Notes: generated by a model from the sequence alone, not told the origin. A stretch of DNA of 46,191 nt from an uncultured Eubacteriales bacterium (GCA_905203305.1 CAJKVH010000012.1:1-46191); one strand, 5' to 3'. Positions 17,801-27,084 are shown, numbered from the stretch's first letter. Numbers and translations are program-made.

Positions 17801-19176
17801 TCTAAAAGCATAGGTCCAATTTTAGTAACAGTACCAGCTCCTTGAGTTATAACAATATCATTTTCGTTTACATGATCTTTTAAATAATTTACACACTCAT
17901 CAAAATCAGGAATATATAAAGCAGTTTTACCAAGGCTACAAATCTTATCAGTTAGATCTTTAGAAGTAATTCCATAAGTATTTTTTTCACGAGCAGCATA
18001 AATATCCAAAATAATTATATTATCAAAATTTAATAAAGCTTTTGCAAAATCATCCATAAGAGTTTTGGTTCTGCTATATGTATGAGGTTGGAAAACAACC
18101 CAAGATTTATTATATTTTTTATTCATCAAAGCTTTTGCTGTTGCAACAATTTCAGTTGGATGATGTCCATAATCATCATAAACTGTAGCACCATTAAATG
18201 AACCTTTAAATTCAAATCTTCTTGCAGCTCCTGTAAAAGATAATAGAGCTTTTTGAATTGTTTTTAAGTCAATTCCATAATAATCACATAAAGCAATACA
18301 ACTTAAAGAATTTAAAACATTATGCATACCAGGAACACTTAATTTTATTCTTCCATAAAATTCACCTTTTGAGTAAACATCAAATTCTGGGAAACCATTA
18401 TTATCAAATACAATATTTACTGCGAAAAAGTCAGTATTTTTATTTGTTATTCCATAAGTAAGAGTAGTTGCATTTGTGTATTTTTTTAGGTCAAGTGCAT
18501 TTTTGTCATCACCATTTACAACAAGTAAACCATCATCTGGAAGTAATTTTACATATTTTATAAAAGCATTTTTGATGTTTTCGAAAGTTTTAAAATAGTC
18601 TAAATGATCATTATCAATATTTAAGATAATTTCAGATTTAGGACTGAATTTTAAAAAGCTTTCTACATATTCACAAGCTTCTATAATAAAATATTCACTA
18701 TTTCCAACTTTATAGTTTCCATCTAATTGTTTAATATCTGCTCCAACTTGAATGCTAGGATCTTTTAAAGCTTCTAAGAAACATAGTGAAACCATAGAAG
18801 TTGTAGTACTTTTTCCATGAGTACCAGATACTGTGATTGTATCTTTATAACATCTTGTAATTTCTCCTAAAAAATCTGCTCTTTCTATTATTGGAATATT
18901 TTTTTCTTTTGCAGCTACTAACTCAGGGTTATCTTGTTTTATTGCCGCAGAATATACAACAACGTCTTGGTCAGTAATATTTTCTTTGTTATGTCCAATT
19001 GATAATTTTATTCCATTTTTTTCTAATTTTTTTGTTGTTTCAGTTTCAACATTATTTGAGCCAGTAACTTGGAATCCGAAGTTAACTAAAATTTCAGCAA
19101 TTCCGCTCATACTAACTCCACCAATACCTACCATGTGTATTTTATTATATTTTTTTAATCTTTCAATATTAGGCAT
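17794..19176 (-). CDS. murC: UDP-N-acetylmuramate--L-alanine ligase
   Basis: A 460-residue Mur ligase. The N-terminal Rossmann part has IHMVGIGGVSMSGIAEIL, the ATP-binding motif is GTHGKSTTTSM (about residues 118-128), and DDYGHHPTEIVAT plus ITQGAGTVTKIG in the last third are typical of MurC. It adds L-alanine to UDP-MurNAc in peptidoglycan precursor synthesis in the cytoplasm. It is transcribed alone, from its own promoter, between convergent and divergent neighbours. Confidence 0.97.
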   Translation of the reverse strand: MPNIERLKKYNKIHMVGIGGVSMSGIAEILVNFGFQVTGSNNVETETTKKLEKNGIKLSIGHNKENITDQDVVVYSAAIKQDNPELVAAKEKNIPIIERADFLGEITRCYKDTITVSGTHGKSTTTSMVSLCFLEALKDPSIQVGADIKQLDGNYKVGNSEYFIIEACEYVESFLKFSPKSEIILNIDNDHLDYFKTFENIKNAFIKYVKLLPDDGLLVVNGDDKNALDLKKYTNATTLTYGITNKNTDFFAVNIVFDNNGFPEFDVYSKGEFYGRIKLSVPGMHNVLNSLSCIALCDYYGIDLKTIQKALLSFTGAARRFEFKGSFNGATVYDDYGHHPTEIVATAKALMNKKYNKSWVVFQPHTYSRTKTLMDDFAKALLNFDNIIILDIYAAREKNTYGITSKDLTDKICSLGKTALYIPDFDECVNYLKDHVNENDIVITQGAGTVTKIGPMLLEK

Positions 19177-19211
19177 AAATTCTCACTCCTGTAAAATAAA
19201 ATCTAACCACG

Positions 19212-19240
19212 ATTATATACTTATTCTATTGTTTTTTCAA
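19212..19240 (-). promoter_or_regulatory. SigA-type promoter of murC
   Basis: On the - strand TTGAAA and TATAAT are separated by exactly 17 bases, about 36 bases upstream of the murC ATG. Confidence 0.85.
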
Positions 19241-19278
19241 TAAAAATGTGAAAAAAAATGGATTTTTTCTAATATGTA

Positions 19279-19287
19279 TGTTATACT
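19279..19287 (+). promoter_or_regulatory. Extended -10 element for mtaB
   Basis: TGTTATACT is an extended -10 (TGN plus TATACT). No clear -35 is seen. It lies 35 bases before the mtaB ATG and diverges from the murC promoter. Confidence 0.5.
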
Positions 19288-19322
19288 AAAATTCGACAAA
19301 AAAGAAAGAAGGATAAACAAAA

Positions 19323-20619
19323 ATGCGGAAATAAATCAAAAAAGGTAGCATTCTATACATTAGGATGTAAAGTAAACCAATACGAATCAAATGCAATGGC
19401 ACAAAAATTTCTAGATAATGGTTATGAAATATGCGAGATAAACCAAAATCCAGATATTGTTGTAGTAAATACATGTACAGTAACAAACATAGCAGATAGA
19501 AAATCAAGACAAGTTTTAAGAAAAGTAAAAGAAGAAAATAAAAATAGTGTAATAGTAGCTGTTGGATGTTATGTACAAGTTGCAAAAGATAAAATAGATG
19601 AAATGCAAGAAATAGATTTATGCTTAGGAAATGTCGAGAAAAAAGACATAGTCCAAAAAGTAGAAGAATATATAAAACAAAATCAAAAAGAAGAAATAAT
19701 AGATGTAAATAAAGAAAGTGAATTCCAAGAAATGGGAGCAATTACATTTTCTGAAAAAACAAGAGCAACTGTCAAAATTCAAGACGGTTGTAATAATTTT
19801 TGTACATACTGCTTAATTCCTTATGCAAGAGGAAGAATAAGAAGTAGAAAAAAAGAAAATGTAATAGAAGAAGTAACCAAAATTGCTAAAAAGGGAATAA
19901 AAGAAATAGTAATAACAGGAATTCATATTGCATCATATGGAAAAGATTTTGAAGAAGACTATAAACTTATAGATTTACTAGAAGATTTAAACAAAATAGA
20001 AGGAATAGAAAGAATAAGGCTAGGTTCACTAGAGCCAACAATAGTAACTAGAGAGTTTGCTGAAAGGCTTTCAAAACTAGATACAATATGTAATCAATTC
20101 CATTTATCACTTCAAAGCGGATGTGATGAAACTTTAAAAAGAATGAATAGAAAATATACATGTGAAGAATTTAAAGTTGTTACTGAAATTTTAAGAGAAT
20201 ATTTTCCAGACGTAAACTTAACAACAGACATAATAGTAGGTTTCCCAGGAGAAACAAAAGAAGAATTTGAAAAAACATATAAATTTTTGGAGGATATAAA
20301 ATTTTATAAAATGCATATTTTCAAATACTCACCAAGAGAGGGAACACTAGCTGCAAAGATGACAAATCAAATAGATGGAAATATAAAAGAAGAAAGAAGC
20401 CAAAAACTTATAGAACTATCTTGTGAAAATGAAAAAGAATATAATAAAAATTATATAGGAAAAGAAGTAAAAGTGCTATTTGAAGAAGAAAAAGACGGTC
20501 TATGGTCAGGATATACTAAAAACTATATAAGAGTATTTTTAGAGAGCAATGAAAACTTAGAAAATAAGTTAATAACAGTAGTTCCAAAAGAATTACATGA
20601 TTTAGGTTTAAAAGCTTGA
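19323..20619 (+). CDS. mtaB: tRNA threonylcarbamoyladenosine methylthiotransferase MtaB, read with one +1 shift at codon 2
   Basis: The well-placed start is ATG 19323 behind AGAAGGA. Codon 2 is CGG (19326-19328). Skipping its C gives MGNKSKKVAFYTLGCKVNQYE, the standard N-terminus of the methylthiotransferase family, and 431 residues. The first downstream ATG in frame (19396) would delete the conserved TLGCKVNQYE segment with its cluster-binding Cys. The radical SAM motif is CNNFCTYC (Cx3Cx2C), and a TRAM-like C-terminal part follows. The enzyme adds a methylthio group to t6A at position 37 of tRNAs that read ANN codons. It begins a run with thyA and folA. Confidence 0.9.
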
Positions 20620-20675
20620 AAAAAAATATTTAATTTGATATATTAAAATTAAAAAAAGTTTTAGGAGGAAACAAA

Positions 20676-21533
20676 ATGACAGAAGCAGATAAAAATTTTA
20701 TAGACACATGTAAAGAAATATTAAAAAATGGATATTCATCAAAAGGAACAGGTGTAAGAACAAGATGGGAAGATGGAGAAGAAGCAAACTATTTTTCAAT
20801 TGTTGGAGTAACAAATAAATATGATGTTGAAAAAGAATTCCCAATGATAACTTTAAGAAACAACACAAACACTGTAAAAAGAGCAATAGATGAAATATTA
20901 TGGATATGGCAAAAAAAATCAAACAAAGTAAGTGAACTAAATTCTCATATATGGGATCAATGGGCAGGAGAAGATGGAACAATAGGAAAAGCTTATGGCT
21001 TTCAATTAGCAAAAAAATATGAATTTAAAACAAAAGACGGAATGCAAACTTTAGACCAAGTAGACTATATGTTATATTTATTAAAACATGATCCTGCAAG
21101 CAGAAGAATAATGACAAATATATTTGATTTTGGAGATTTAAAAGATATGAACCTAGAACCATGTGCATATAGTACACAATGGTTAGTAAAAGAAGGAAAA
21201 TTACATTTAATTTTAAATCAACGTTCACAAGACATGCTTGCTGCAAATGGATGGAATACAATGCAATATGCAGCTTTGTTATGTATGGTAGCTAAATGTG
21301 TAGATTTAAAGCCAGGAACATTAACACATAATATTGGAGATTGCCATATATATGATAGACATGTGCCATTAATAGAAAAATTAATAGAAGCAAAACCAAT
21401 GGATGTTTCACCAAAACTTATAATAAATAACGATACAAAAGACTTTTATGAATTTAAAGTAGAAGACTTTGAAATTCAAGGATATGATTACAATAAAGAT
21501 ATAAAATTAGGAAAAATACCAGTAGCAATCTAA
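20676..21533 (+). CDS. thyA: Thymidylate synthase
   Basis: A 285-residue ThyA. The catalytic cysteine is in EPCAYSTQWLV, the nucleotide site in NQRSQDMLAANGWN, and GDCHIYDRHV holds the late conserved GDxHxY. The enzyme makes dTMP from dUMP with methylene-tetrahydrofolate and yields dihydrofolate, which the next gene's product reduces. The catalytic loop differs a little from the E. coli LPPCH form. TTTAGGAGG precedes the ATG. Confidence 0.93.
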   Translation: MTEADKNFIDTCKEILKNGYSSKGTGVRTRWEDGEEANYFSIVGVTNKYDVEKEFPMITLRNNTNTVKRAIDEILWIWQKKSNKVSELNSHIWDQWAGEDGTIGKAYGFQLAKKYEFKTKDGMQTLDQVDYMLYLLKHDPASRRIMTNIFDFGDLKDMNLEPCAYSTQWLVKEGKLHLILNQRSQDMLAANGWNTMQYAALLCMVAKCVDLKPGTLTHNIGDCHIYDRHVPLIEKLIEAKPMDVSPKLIINNDTKDFYEFKVEDFEIQGYDYNKDIKLGKIPVAI

Positions 21534-21558
21534 GGGATAAAAAAACGGAGGAAAGAAA

Positions 21559-22044
21559 ATGTTAAGTGCAATAGTTGCAAAATCCATGAATAATGCAATA
21601 GGAAAAGATAATAAACTATTATGGAAAATACCAGATGATATGAAAAGATTTAAAAAATTAACAACAGGTCATACAATAATAATGGGAAGAAAAACATTTG
21701 AATCAATAGGAAGAGTATTACCAAATAGATTAAATGTTATTCTAACAAGAGATCCAAATTACAAAGTAGATGATCCAAATGTAAAAATTGTTGGAGGAAT
21801 ATCAGATTTAGAAGAATACATAAATGATGAAAATGAAAACTTTGTAATAGGTGGTGCACAAATTTATAGCATTTTAATGTCAAAATGCAAAAAAATATAT
21901 GTAACACAAATAGATAAAGATTTTGTAGGTGATAGTTATTTTCCTGTAATACGTGAAAACGAATGGAAAGTAATAGAAAGAGAAGATGGGCCTAAAGACG
22001 AAAATGACTTTAAATATGAATATATAACATATGAAAGAATATAA
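21559..22044 (+). CDS. folA: Dihydrofolate reductase
   Basis: A 161-residue DHFR starting MLSAIVAKSMNNAIGKDNKLLWKIPDDM, with IIMGRKTFESIG, RLNVILTRD and FVIGGAQIYSILM, all classical motifs. The active-site Asp is in IPDDM. It restores tetrahydrofolate after ThyA, and lies 25 bases behind thyA in the same transcript. The ribosome site is CGGAGG. Confidence 0.96.
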   Translation: MLSAIVAKSMNNAIGKDNKLLWKIPDDMKRFKKLTTGHTIIMGRKTFESIGRVLPNRLNVILTRDPNYKVDDPNVKIVGGISDLEEYINDENENFVIGGAQIYSILMSKCKKIYVTQIDKDFVGDSYFPVIRENEWKVIEREDGPKDENDFKYEYITYERI

Positions 22045-22080
22045 ATAATACTAATAAAAAAAGAAAGGATTAAAATTTTC

Positions 22081-22461
22081 ATGGAGATGTTTGAAAATAA
22101 TAAACCAATAATTAGTATTATAAAAGGAACACTTATATCATTTTTAAGTACAATAATATTACTTACTATATTTGCGCTTTTACTTGTATATACTGATTTA
22201 TCAGAAGAACTAATAAGACCTGTTATAATAACCGTTACAGGAATTAGTATTTTAATTGGAAGTTCAATCGGAACAAGAAAAATTAGAAAAAATGGTTTGC
22301 AAACAGGTGGAATAATAGGTGCATTATATATTTTAATAATTTATATAATATCAAGTATAGTAAATATGAATTTTAGTTTAAATTTAGTATCTCTAATAAT
22401 GATATTAATCGGAATTATTGGAGGAACTTTAGGTGGAATAATAGGTGTAAATTCAAAATGA
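22081..22461 (+). CDS. TIGR04086-type small membrane protein
   Basis: A 126-residue protein with four hydrophobic segments (about residues 12-36, 43-61, 74-93 and 99-123) and glycine-rich helices (GGIIGALYIL, GIIGGTLGGIIG). This matches the TIGR04086/DUF3792 group of Firmicutes membrane proteins of unknown function. ATG 22087 is an equally good start. It is 36 bases after folA and ends the transcript at a terminator. Confidence 0.65.
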   Translation: MEMFENNKPIISIIKGTLISFLSTIILLTIFALLLVYTDLSEELIRPVIITVTGISILIGSSIGTRKIRKNGLQTGGIIGALYILIIYIISSIVNMNFSLNLVSLIMILIGIIGGTLGGIIGVNSK

Positions 22462-22462
22462 A

Positions 22463-22495
22463 AGGGAAAAGAAAAATCTTTTTCCTTTTTTATTT
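22463..22495 (+). terminator. Probable rho-independent terminator
   Basis: AAAGGGAAAAAGA-like left arm and TCTTTTTCCTTTT right arm around an A-rich loop, ending in T-rich sequence directly after the previous gene. Confidence 0.7.
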
Positions 22496-22509
22496 ATATA
22501 TAAAAACTA

Positions 22510-22538
22510 TTGACTTTTTGAGAACTATATTATATAGT
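22510..22538 (+). promoter_or_regulatory. SigA-type promoter of the hemolysin III gene
   Basis: TTGACT and TATAGT with a 17-base spacer, 28 bases before the ATG. Confidence 0.8.
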
Positions 22539-22566
22539 ATTAAAAACTAGATGGAGGATAAAAAAT

Positions 22567-23241
22567 ATGAAAAGAACAAAATTAAAAGATAGAATTTTAC
22601 CAAAATACACAAAAGGAGAAGAAATTTTTAATATGACTTCACATATAGTAGGAGCAGTATTAGGAATTGTTGCATTAGTACTTTGTATTATATTTGCAGC
22701 AATACATCATAATCCATATGGAGTTGTTGCAAGTTCAATTTATGGTGTAACAATGATTTTACTTTATACAATGTCAAGTATATATCACGGATTAAAGCCA
22801 GATACAAAAGCTAAAAAAGTATTTCAAGTTTTAGACCATTGTTCAATATTTTTGCTAATTGCAGGATCATACACACCATTTGCATTATGCACACTAAGAG
22901 AAATAGATGTAGCTACTGGTTGGTGGATTTTTGGAATAATATGGGGAATGGCAATACTTGGAATAGTATTAAATTCAATAGACTTAAAACAATTTAAAAT
23001 ATTTTCAATGATATGTTATTTAGCAATGGGCTGGTGTATAATCATAAAAATTAAATGGGTAATTCAAGGACTTGGTTGGACTGGTTTTACACTTTTAGTT
23101 GCAGGTGGGGTTATTTACACAATAGGAGCTATATTATATGGACTTGGAAAAAAGAAAAAATATATGCATTCAATCTTCCACTTATGTATATTTGCAGGTA
23201 GTTTATTACAATTTCTTTGCATTTTATTATATGTAGTGTAA
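22567..23241 (+). CDS. Hemolysin III/YqfA family membrane protein
   Basis: A 224-residue protein with seven hydrophobic segments. The family motifs are present: EEIFNMTSHIVG near the start, SSIYHGLKP, DHCSIFLLIAGSYTPF and HSIFHLCIFAGS, whose Ser, Asp and His residues are the putative metal site of the PAQR/CREST superfamily. Despite its name the physiological role is mostly unknown. It has its own promoter. Confidence 0.93.
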   Translation: MKRTKLKDRILPKYTKGEEIFNMTSHIVGAVLGIVALVLCIIFAAIHHNPYGVVASSIYGVTMILLYTMSSIYHGLKPDTKAKKVFQVLDHCSIFLLIAGSYTPFALCTLREIDVATGWWIFGIIWGMAILGIVLNSIDLKQFKIFSMICYLAMGWCIIIKIKWVIQGLGWTGFTLLVAGGVIYTIGAILYGLGKKKKYMHSIFHLCIFAGSLLQFLCILLYVV

Positions 23242-23309
23242 ATTTATTAAAATACATTGATATTTTTTATCAAGTATAATAAAATAATGGCAAAGAAAGG
23301 GGGAAACAA

Positions 23310-25259
23310 ATGAAAGCAAATAAGAAAATAATATTAAGTATTTTATTTTTAATATTATTTATACTTTTAGGATGCAATAAAAGTAATGCAAGTGATTTAT
23401 ATTTAAACAATTTAGACTTTAACGCAAAAATAAATCAAGATGGAAGTATGGATGTTACAGAAACATGGGATATTTCTGTAGAAGATACAAATACATTATT
23501 TAAGACATTTAAAACAGATAGCAAAAAATACACATCTATTTCAAACGTACAAGTAACAGAAGTTACAGGAAGTACCGAAAAAAGCTTTAGTCAAATAGAG
23601 AGTTTAATGTATCATGTTACAAAAGACTGTTATTATGGACTAAAAAATGATGATGGTAATTTTGAAATAGCATGGGGAGTAGGACTTGATGATGAAAGTG
23701 CAAATAAAACTTACAAAATATCTTATAAAGTAAATGATGCAATAGCCAAATACAATGATTATGCAGAACTTTATTGGCAATTTGTAGGAAAAGATTTTGA
23801 AATAGACTGTAAAAAAGTAACAGGAACAATTTATCTACCTCAAAATGCCTCTTCAAAAGAAGACATAAAAGTGTGGGGACATACTGAAGGGTTAAATGGC
23901 GAAATTTATGCTACAGATTTAAATAAAATAGAATTTGAAGTAAATAAATTTTATAGTGGAAGATATATCGAAATAAGATCACTATTTCCTACAGAAATAA
24001 TAACAAATTCTAATAGAATATACTCAAAAAATATTTTAGATGAAGTTGTATCAGAAGAAACTACATGGGCAAATGAGGCAAATTTAAGAAGAGAAAAAGC
24101 TCAAAAATTAAAAAATTTAGTTAGTTTTGTTTTTATAGTAATATGCGGAATTTTAGATGTTTTGATAATAAAAAGCGGAATAAAAATGCTAAAAAAAGCA
24201 TCAAAAAAAACTAAAATAAAACCATCAAATGAGATTGAATATTTTAGAGACGTACCAAGAAAGAACGAAACACCATCACAAGCTGTGTATGTATATAAAG
24301 AAATGACAGGAAGTATGTCTACAAATCAAACTGGAAACATATTTTCAGCAACCTTACTTGACTTATGTTTAAAAAAATATATAGGTTTTGTAGAAAATGC
24401 AAATGATTCTAAAAACATAATAATAAAAATATTAAAAAAAGAAGCAGATGACAAATTAGAAAAAAGTGAAAGAGTAGTTTTTGAATATTTATTAGGTGTA
24501 GCAAAAGGAAAAGAAGAAATAACAATAAAAGAAATAGAAAAATATATGAAAAATCATGCTAGTAACTTAATAAATTTAAAAGATGATATTGAAAAATCAA
24601 CAAAAAGAGAATTGGAAATAAATGGACTATATGATGCAAAAGAAGCAGAAGAAAAGAAAAACATAGATACAACATCTATGGCTTTTGGAATTCTAATAAT
24701 TGTAATCTTATTTATTGGAATTGGAATGTTACCAGCATTTATATACTATATAAATACAAAAGTTGTGGCAATTGGGGCAGTAAGTTTAATTATATCATGT
24801 TTAATAAAAGCTATAGCAACAAAAAGATATAGTAAAAAAATAAATGTGTATACTCAAAAAGGAATTGATGAAAAACAAATGCTAAAAGGACTAAAAAAAT
24901 ATATGGAAGACTTTTCTATGTTAGATAAAAGAGAAATTCCAGAACTTGTAATATGGGAAAGATTTTTAGTTTATGCAACAGCATTTGGAATAGCAGACAA
25001 AGTAATAAGAGATTTAAAAGCAGTATATAGAGAAATGGGAAGAAACTTTGATTTTGATGATTCTTCAATGGGATATATGTATTTTATGACAAATAATAAT
25101 TTCTCATCAAGTTTTACAAACTCAATGAGCTCAGCATTTACATCAGCTTATCAATCTAATTATTCGTCAAGTTATTCATCTGGTTCTGGAGGAGGCGGTG
25201 GCTTCTCTGGAGGCGGAGGAGGAGGCCGGAGGCCGGTGGTCGGCGGCGGAGGTCGATAA
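23310..25259 (+). CDS. DUF2207 membrane protein with a glycine tail containing three linked CGG codons
   Basis: A 649-codon frame. A signal segment with a lipobox-like FILLGC opens the protein. A beta-rich DUF2207 domain follows (INQDGSMDVTETWDI). There is a membrane span near residue 270-290, a cytoplasmic part, two spans near 455-500 and a Ser/Gly-rich tail. In-frame CGG at 25227 gives the odd end GRRPVVGGGGR. A +1 shift there leads to CGG 25234, a second to CGG 25241, a third back to the same final frame, giving an uninterrupted glycine tail and the same stop. Such poly-Gly tails are usual in this family. Function is unknown. Confidence 0.85.
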   Translation: MKANKKIILSILFLILFILLGCNKSNASDLYLNNLDFNAKINQDGSMDVTETWDISVEDTNTLFKTFKTDSKKYTSISNVQVTEVTGSTEKSFSQIESLMYHVTKDCYYGLKNDDGNFEIAWGVGLDDESANKTYKISYKVNDAIAKYNDYAELYWQFVGKDFEIDCKKVTGTIYLPQNASSKEDIKVWGHTEGLNGEIYATDLNKIEFEVNKFYSGRYIEIRSLFPTEIITNSNRIYSKNILDEVVSEETTWANEANLRREKAQKLKNLVSFVFIVICGILDVLIIKSGIKMLKKASKKTKIKPSNEIEYFRDVPRKNETPSQAVYVYKEMTGSMSTNQTGNIFSATLLDLCLKKYIGFVENANDSKNIIIKILKKEADDKLEKSERVVFEYLLGVAKGKEEITIKEIEKYMKNHASNLINLKDDIEKSTKRELEINGLYDAKEAEEKKNIDTTSMAFGILIIVILFIGIGMLPAFIYYINTKVVAIGAVSLIISCLIKAIATKRYSKKINVYTQKGIDEKQMLKGLKKYMEDFSMLDKREIPELVIWERFLVYATAFGIADKVIRDLKAVYREMGRNFDFDDSSMGYMYFMTNNNFSSSFTNSMSSAFTSAYQSNYSSSYSSGSGGGGGFSGGGGGGRRPVVGGGGR

Positions 25260-25277
25260 GACTTTATTAGAAAATAA

Positions 25278-25320
25278 AAGCGGTTCATTTGGGTTAATGG
25301 GCCGCTATTAATAATTTTTT
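25278..25320 (+). terminator. Rho-independent terminator
   Basis: AGCGGTTCATT pairs with AATGGGCCGCT through G-T pairs, followed by a T-rich run (AATTTTTTG). Confidence 0.65.
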
Positions 25321-25373
25321 GAAAAAACTTGCTGCAGTTTTTGTATATAAAAAAGAAAGGAAGATAAATTAAT

Positions 25374-26291
25374 ATGAACATAAAAATAACAAAAAATATA
25401 AAAGAAGCAAATTGTATAACACATGCAGGCACATTCCATGCAGATGAAATATTTGCAACATTAATACTTTCTAAAATAATACCAGAAATAGTACTTATAA
25501 GAGTACCAGAATTTAGAGAAAAAGAAAAAGAAATATCTCAAAAAGATGCTCTTGTATATGATATAGGTGGAGGAAAATTTGATCATCATCAACAAGGTGG
25601 AAATGGCGAAAGAGAGAATGGCGTAAAATATGCAGCATGTGGTCTAATTTGGAAAGAATTCGGAAGAGAATTATTAGAAAAATATGAAATAAAAGAAAAG
25701 GAATACACATGGAATTATATTGATAAAAATTTAATTCAATTTATAGACTCAAATGATAATGGCCAACTTCCAAAATTACAAACAGAATATAGAAATGTGC
25801 ATTTGTCACATATTGTATCTTTATTTAATCCAAAATGGGATGAAGAAATAGATAGTGACATTAAGTTTATGAAAGCACTAGAATTATGTGAAATTATATT
25901 TGATGAATTTTTATATGACGTATTTTCTAAAATAAAGGCAAAAGATCTAATAGATGCATCAATAGAAAAATCAGAAAATGGAATAATGATCCTTACTGAA
26001 TTTGCTCCGTGGAAAGAATTTTTATTAACTTCAGAAAATCCAAAAGCAAAAGACATAAATTACGTAGTATTTCCATCATCAAGAGGAGGTTACAATGTTT
26101 ATGCTGTTCCACTTGAACTTGGAAGCTTTGAAAATAGAAAAACTCTACCAAAAGAATGGAGAGGTTTAAGAGATTCCGAATTACAAAATGTAACAGGAGT
26201 AAAAACAGCAAGATTTTGCCATAATGCAGGTTTTATTTGTAGTGCAGACAGTTTTGACGGAGCTTTAGAATTAGCAAATAAAGCAAATTAA
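25374..26291 (+). CDS. MYG1/UPF0160-type metal-dependent protein
   Basis: A 305-residue protein with CITHAGTFHADEIFATLIL at residues 15-33, YDIGGGKFDHHQQGG at about 62-76, and a late ARFCHNAGFICS. These His and Asp clusters are the metal sites of the MYG1 family, related to DHH phosphoesterases; eukaryotic MYG1 is a 3'-5' RNA exonuclease. The bacterial role is not settled. GAAAGGAAG precedes the ATG. Confidence 0.9.
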   Translation: MNIKITKNIKEANCITHAGTFHADEIFATLILSKIIPEIVLIRVPEFREKEKEISQKDALVYDIGGGKFDHHQQGGNGERENGVKYAACGLIWKEFGRELLEKYEIKEKEYTWNYIDKNLIQFIDSNDNGQLPKLQTEYRNVHLSHIVSLFNPKWDEEIDSDIKFMKALELCEIIFDEFLYDVFSKIKAKDLIDASIEKSENGIMILTEFAPWKEFLLTSENPKAKDINYVVFPSSRGGYNVYAVPLELGSFENRKTLPKEWRGLRDSELQNVTGVKTARFCHNAGFICSADSFDGALELANKAN

Positions 26292-26298
26292 TTTCACA

Positions 26299-26391
26299 TT
26301 CCCATTTGGGGACGGAGTTTTTCGGGGAATTCCCATGGAACTTTCCCATTTGGGGACGGAGTTTTTAGGGGAATTCCCATGGAACTTAAGC
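26299..26391. repeat. Tandem pair of GGGGACGGAG half-repeats
   Basis: Two direct copies of TCCCATTTGGGGACGGAG plus TTTTT(C/A)GGGGAATTCCCATGGAAC stand head to tail. They lie between the MYG1-like gene and a convergent small gene. Copies in the opposite orientation lie on the other side of that gene at 26998-27062. Confidence 0.85.
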
Positions 26392-26412
26392 CCACAAATT
26401 GGAAAAATGAAA

Positions 26413-26449
26413 AAAGAAAAAGAGAAGCCAAAACAAAATGGCTCCTCTT
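26413..26449 (-). terminator. Terminator of the - strand small gene
   Basis: Read on the - strand, AAGAGGAGCCA and TGGCTTCTCTT form a stem followed by TTTCTTTTT, 40 bases beyond the stop. Confidence 0.75.
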
Positions 26450-26489
26450 AAAATGACATTTAAAAGTTAGTTAGTTATTATTACATTGC

Positions 26490-26873
26490 TTATGACACGA
26501 AATCTCCCATTCGGGCGTATGCTTCAGATATATCGCAATCAGAAACAACAGCAACGAGGGCATTGATAATAACATCGCCATACCATTCTTTTCCGCATGG
26601 CACATATGCAGTGTTATATTCAACGAGAAAGTCATAATTTGAGTATGTAACTAATGCCTTACAAACAATGACTTTACTGTCGCCGGTTAAAGATTTGTTT
26701 GTAAGTGATCCAAATTTGTTCAATAACTCATTTGGATCAAAAATACCTTTAGAATCTTCTTCAAGTATTCCGAGAATTACCTGTGGTGCATTTTGCATTG
26801 ACTCATTGTCATTGAAATTCTTCCTGGAAAGATCGTGTACGAGTTCTGTAAAAAATTGTCCCCTTCTTGTCAT
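26490..26873 (-). CDS. Hypothetical protein of different codon use, bracketed by inverted repeats
   Basis: I start at ATG 26873 (MTRRGQFFTELVHDLSRK) because the upstream ATG at 26891 overlaps the ribosome site GAAAGGAGT. The 127-residue product is soluble, with no membrane span and no motif I recognise. Its codons use more G and C than the neighbours. It has its own promoter and terminator and is flanked by repeat copies in opposite orientation. It is opposite in direction to the genes on both sides, which suggests a later insertion. Confidence 0.7.
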   Translation of the reverse strand: MTRRGQFFTELVHDLSRKNFNDNESMQNAPQVILGILEEDSKGIFDPNELLNKFGSLTNKSLTGDSKVIVCKALVTYSNYDFLVEYNTAYVPCGKEWYGDVIINALVAVVSDCDISEAYARMGDFVS

Positions 26874-26919
26874 TTCTACTACTCCTTTCAAAAAAGGGTT
26901 TACAAGTTACGTAACTAAT

Positions 26920-26948
26920 ATTATATTACAAAATTATGTAAATTGCAA
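26920..26948 (-). promoter_or_regulatory. SigA-type promoter with a downstream palindrome
   Basis: On the - strand, TTGCAA and TATAAT with a 17-base spacer. Just downstream AGTTACGTAACT (26905-26916) is a perfect 12-base palindrome, well placed for an operator. Confidence 0.8.
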
Positions 26949-26997
26949 TACTTAGATCCGCAAAAAAGTAAACATCCAACTTTGAACGGAAGTATAA

Positions 26998-27062
26998 AAT
27001 CCCCTGAAAACTCCGTCCCCAAATGGGAATTCCCCTAAAAACTCCGTCCCCAAATGGGAAAA
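26998..27062. repeat. GGGGACGGAG half-repeats, inverted orientation
   Basis: Two copies of CTCCGTCCCCAAATGGGAA, each preceded by CCCCT(A/G)AAAA, stand in tandem. They are the reverse complement of the pair at 26299-26391. They lie between a divergent promoter and the ZIP transporter gene. Confidence 0.85.
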
Positions 27063-27084
27063 ACAGAAAAAGAAAGGAAAAAAA

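Noticed and set aside
25172..25432. Opposite-strand frame rich in proline over the glycine tail of the DUF2207 gene
   Set aside because: Poly-Pro arises from the complement of glycine codons; there is no independent support.
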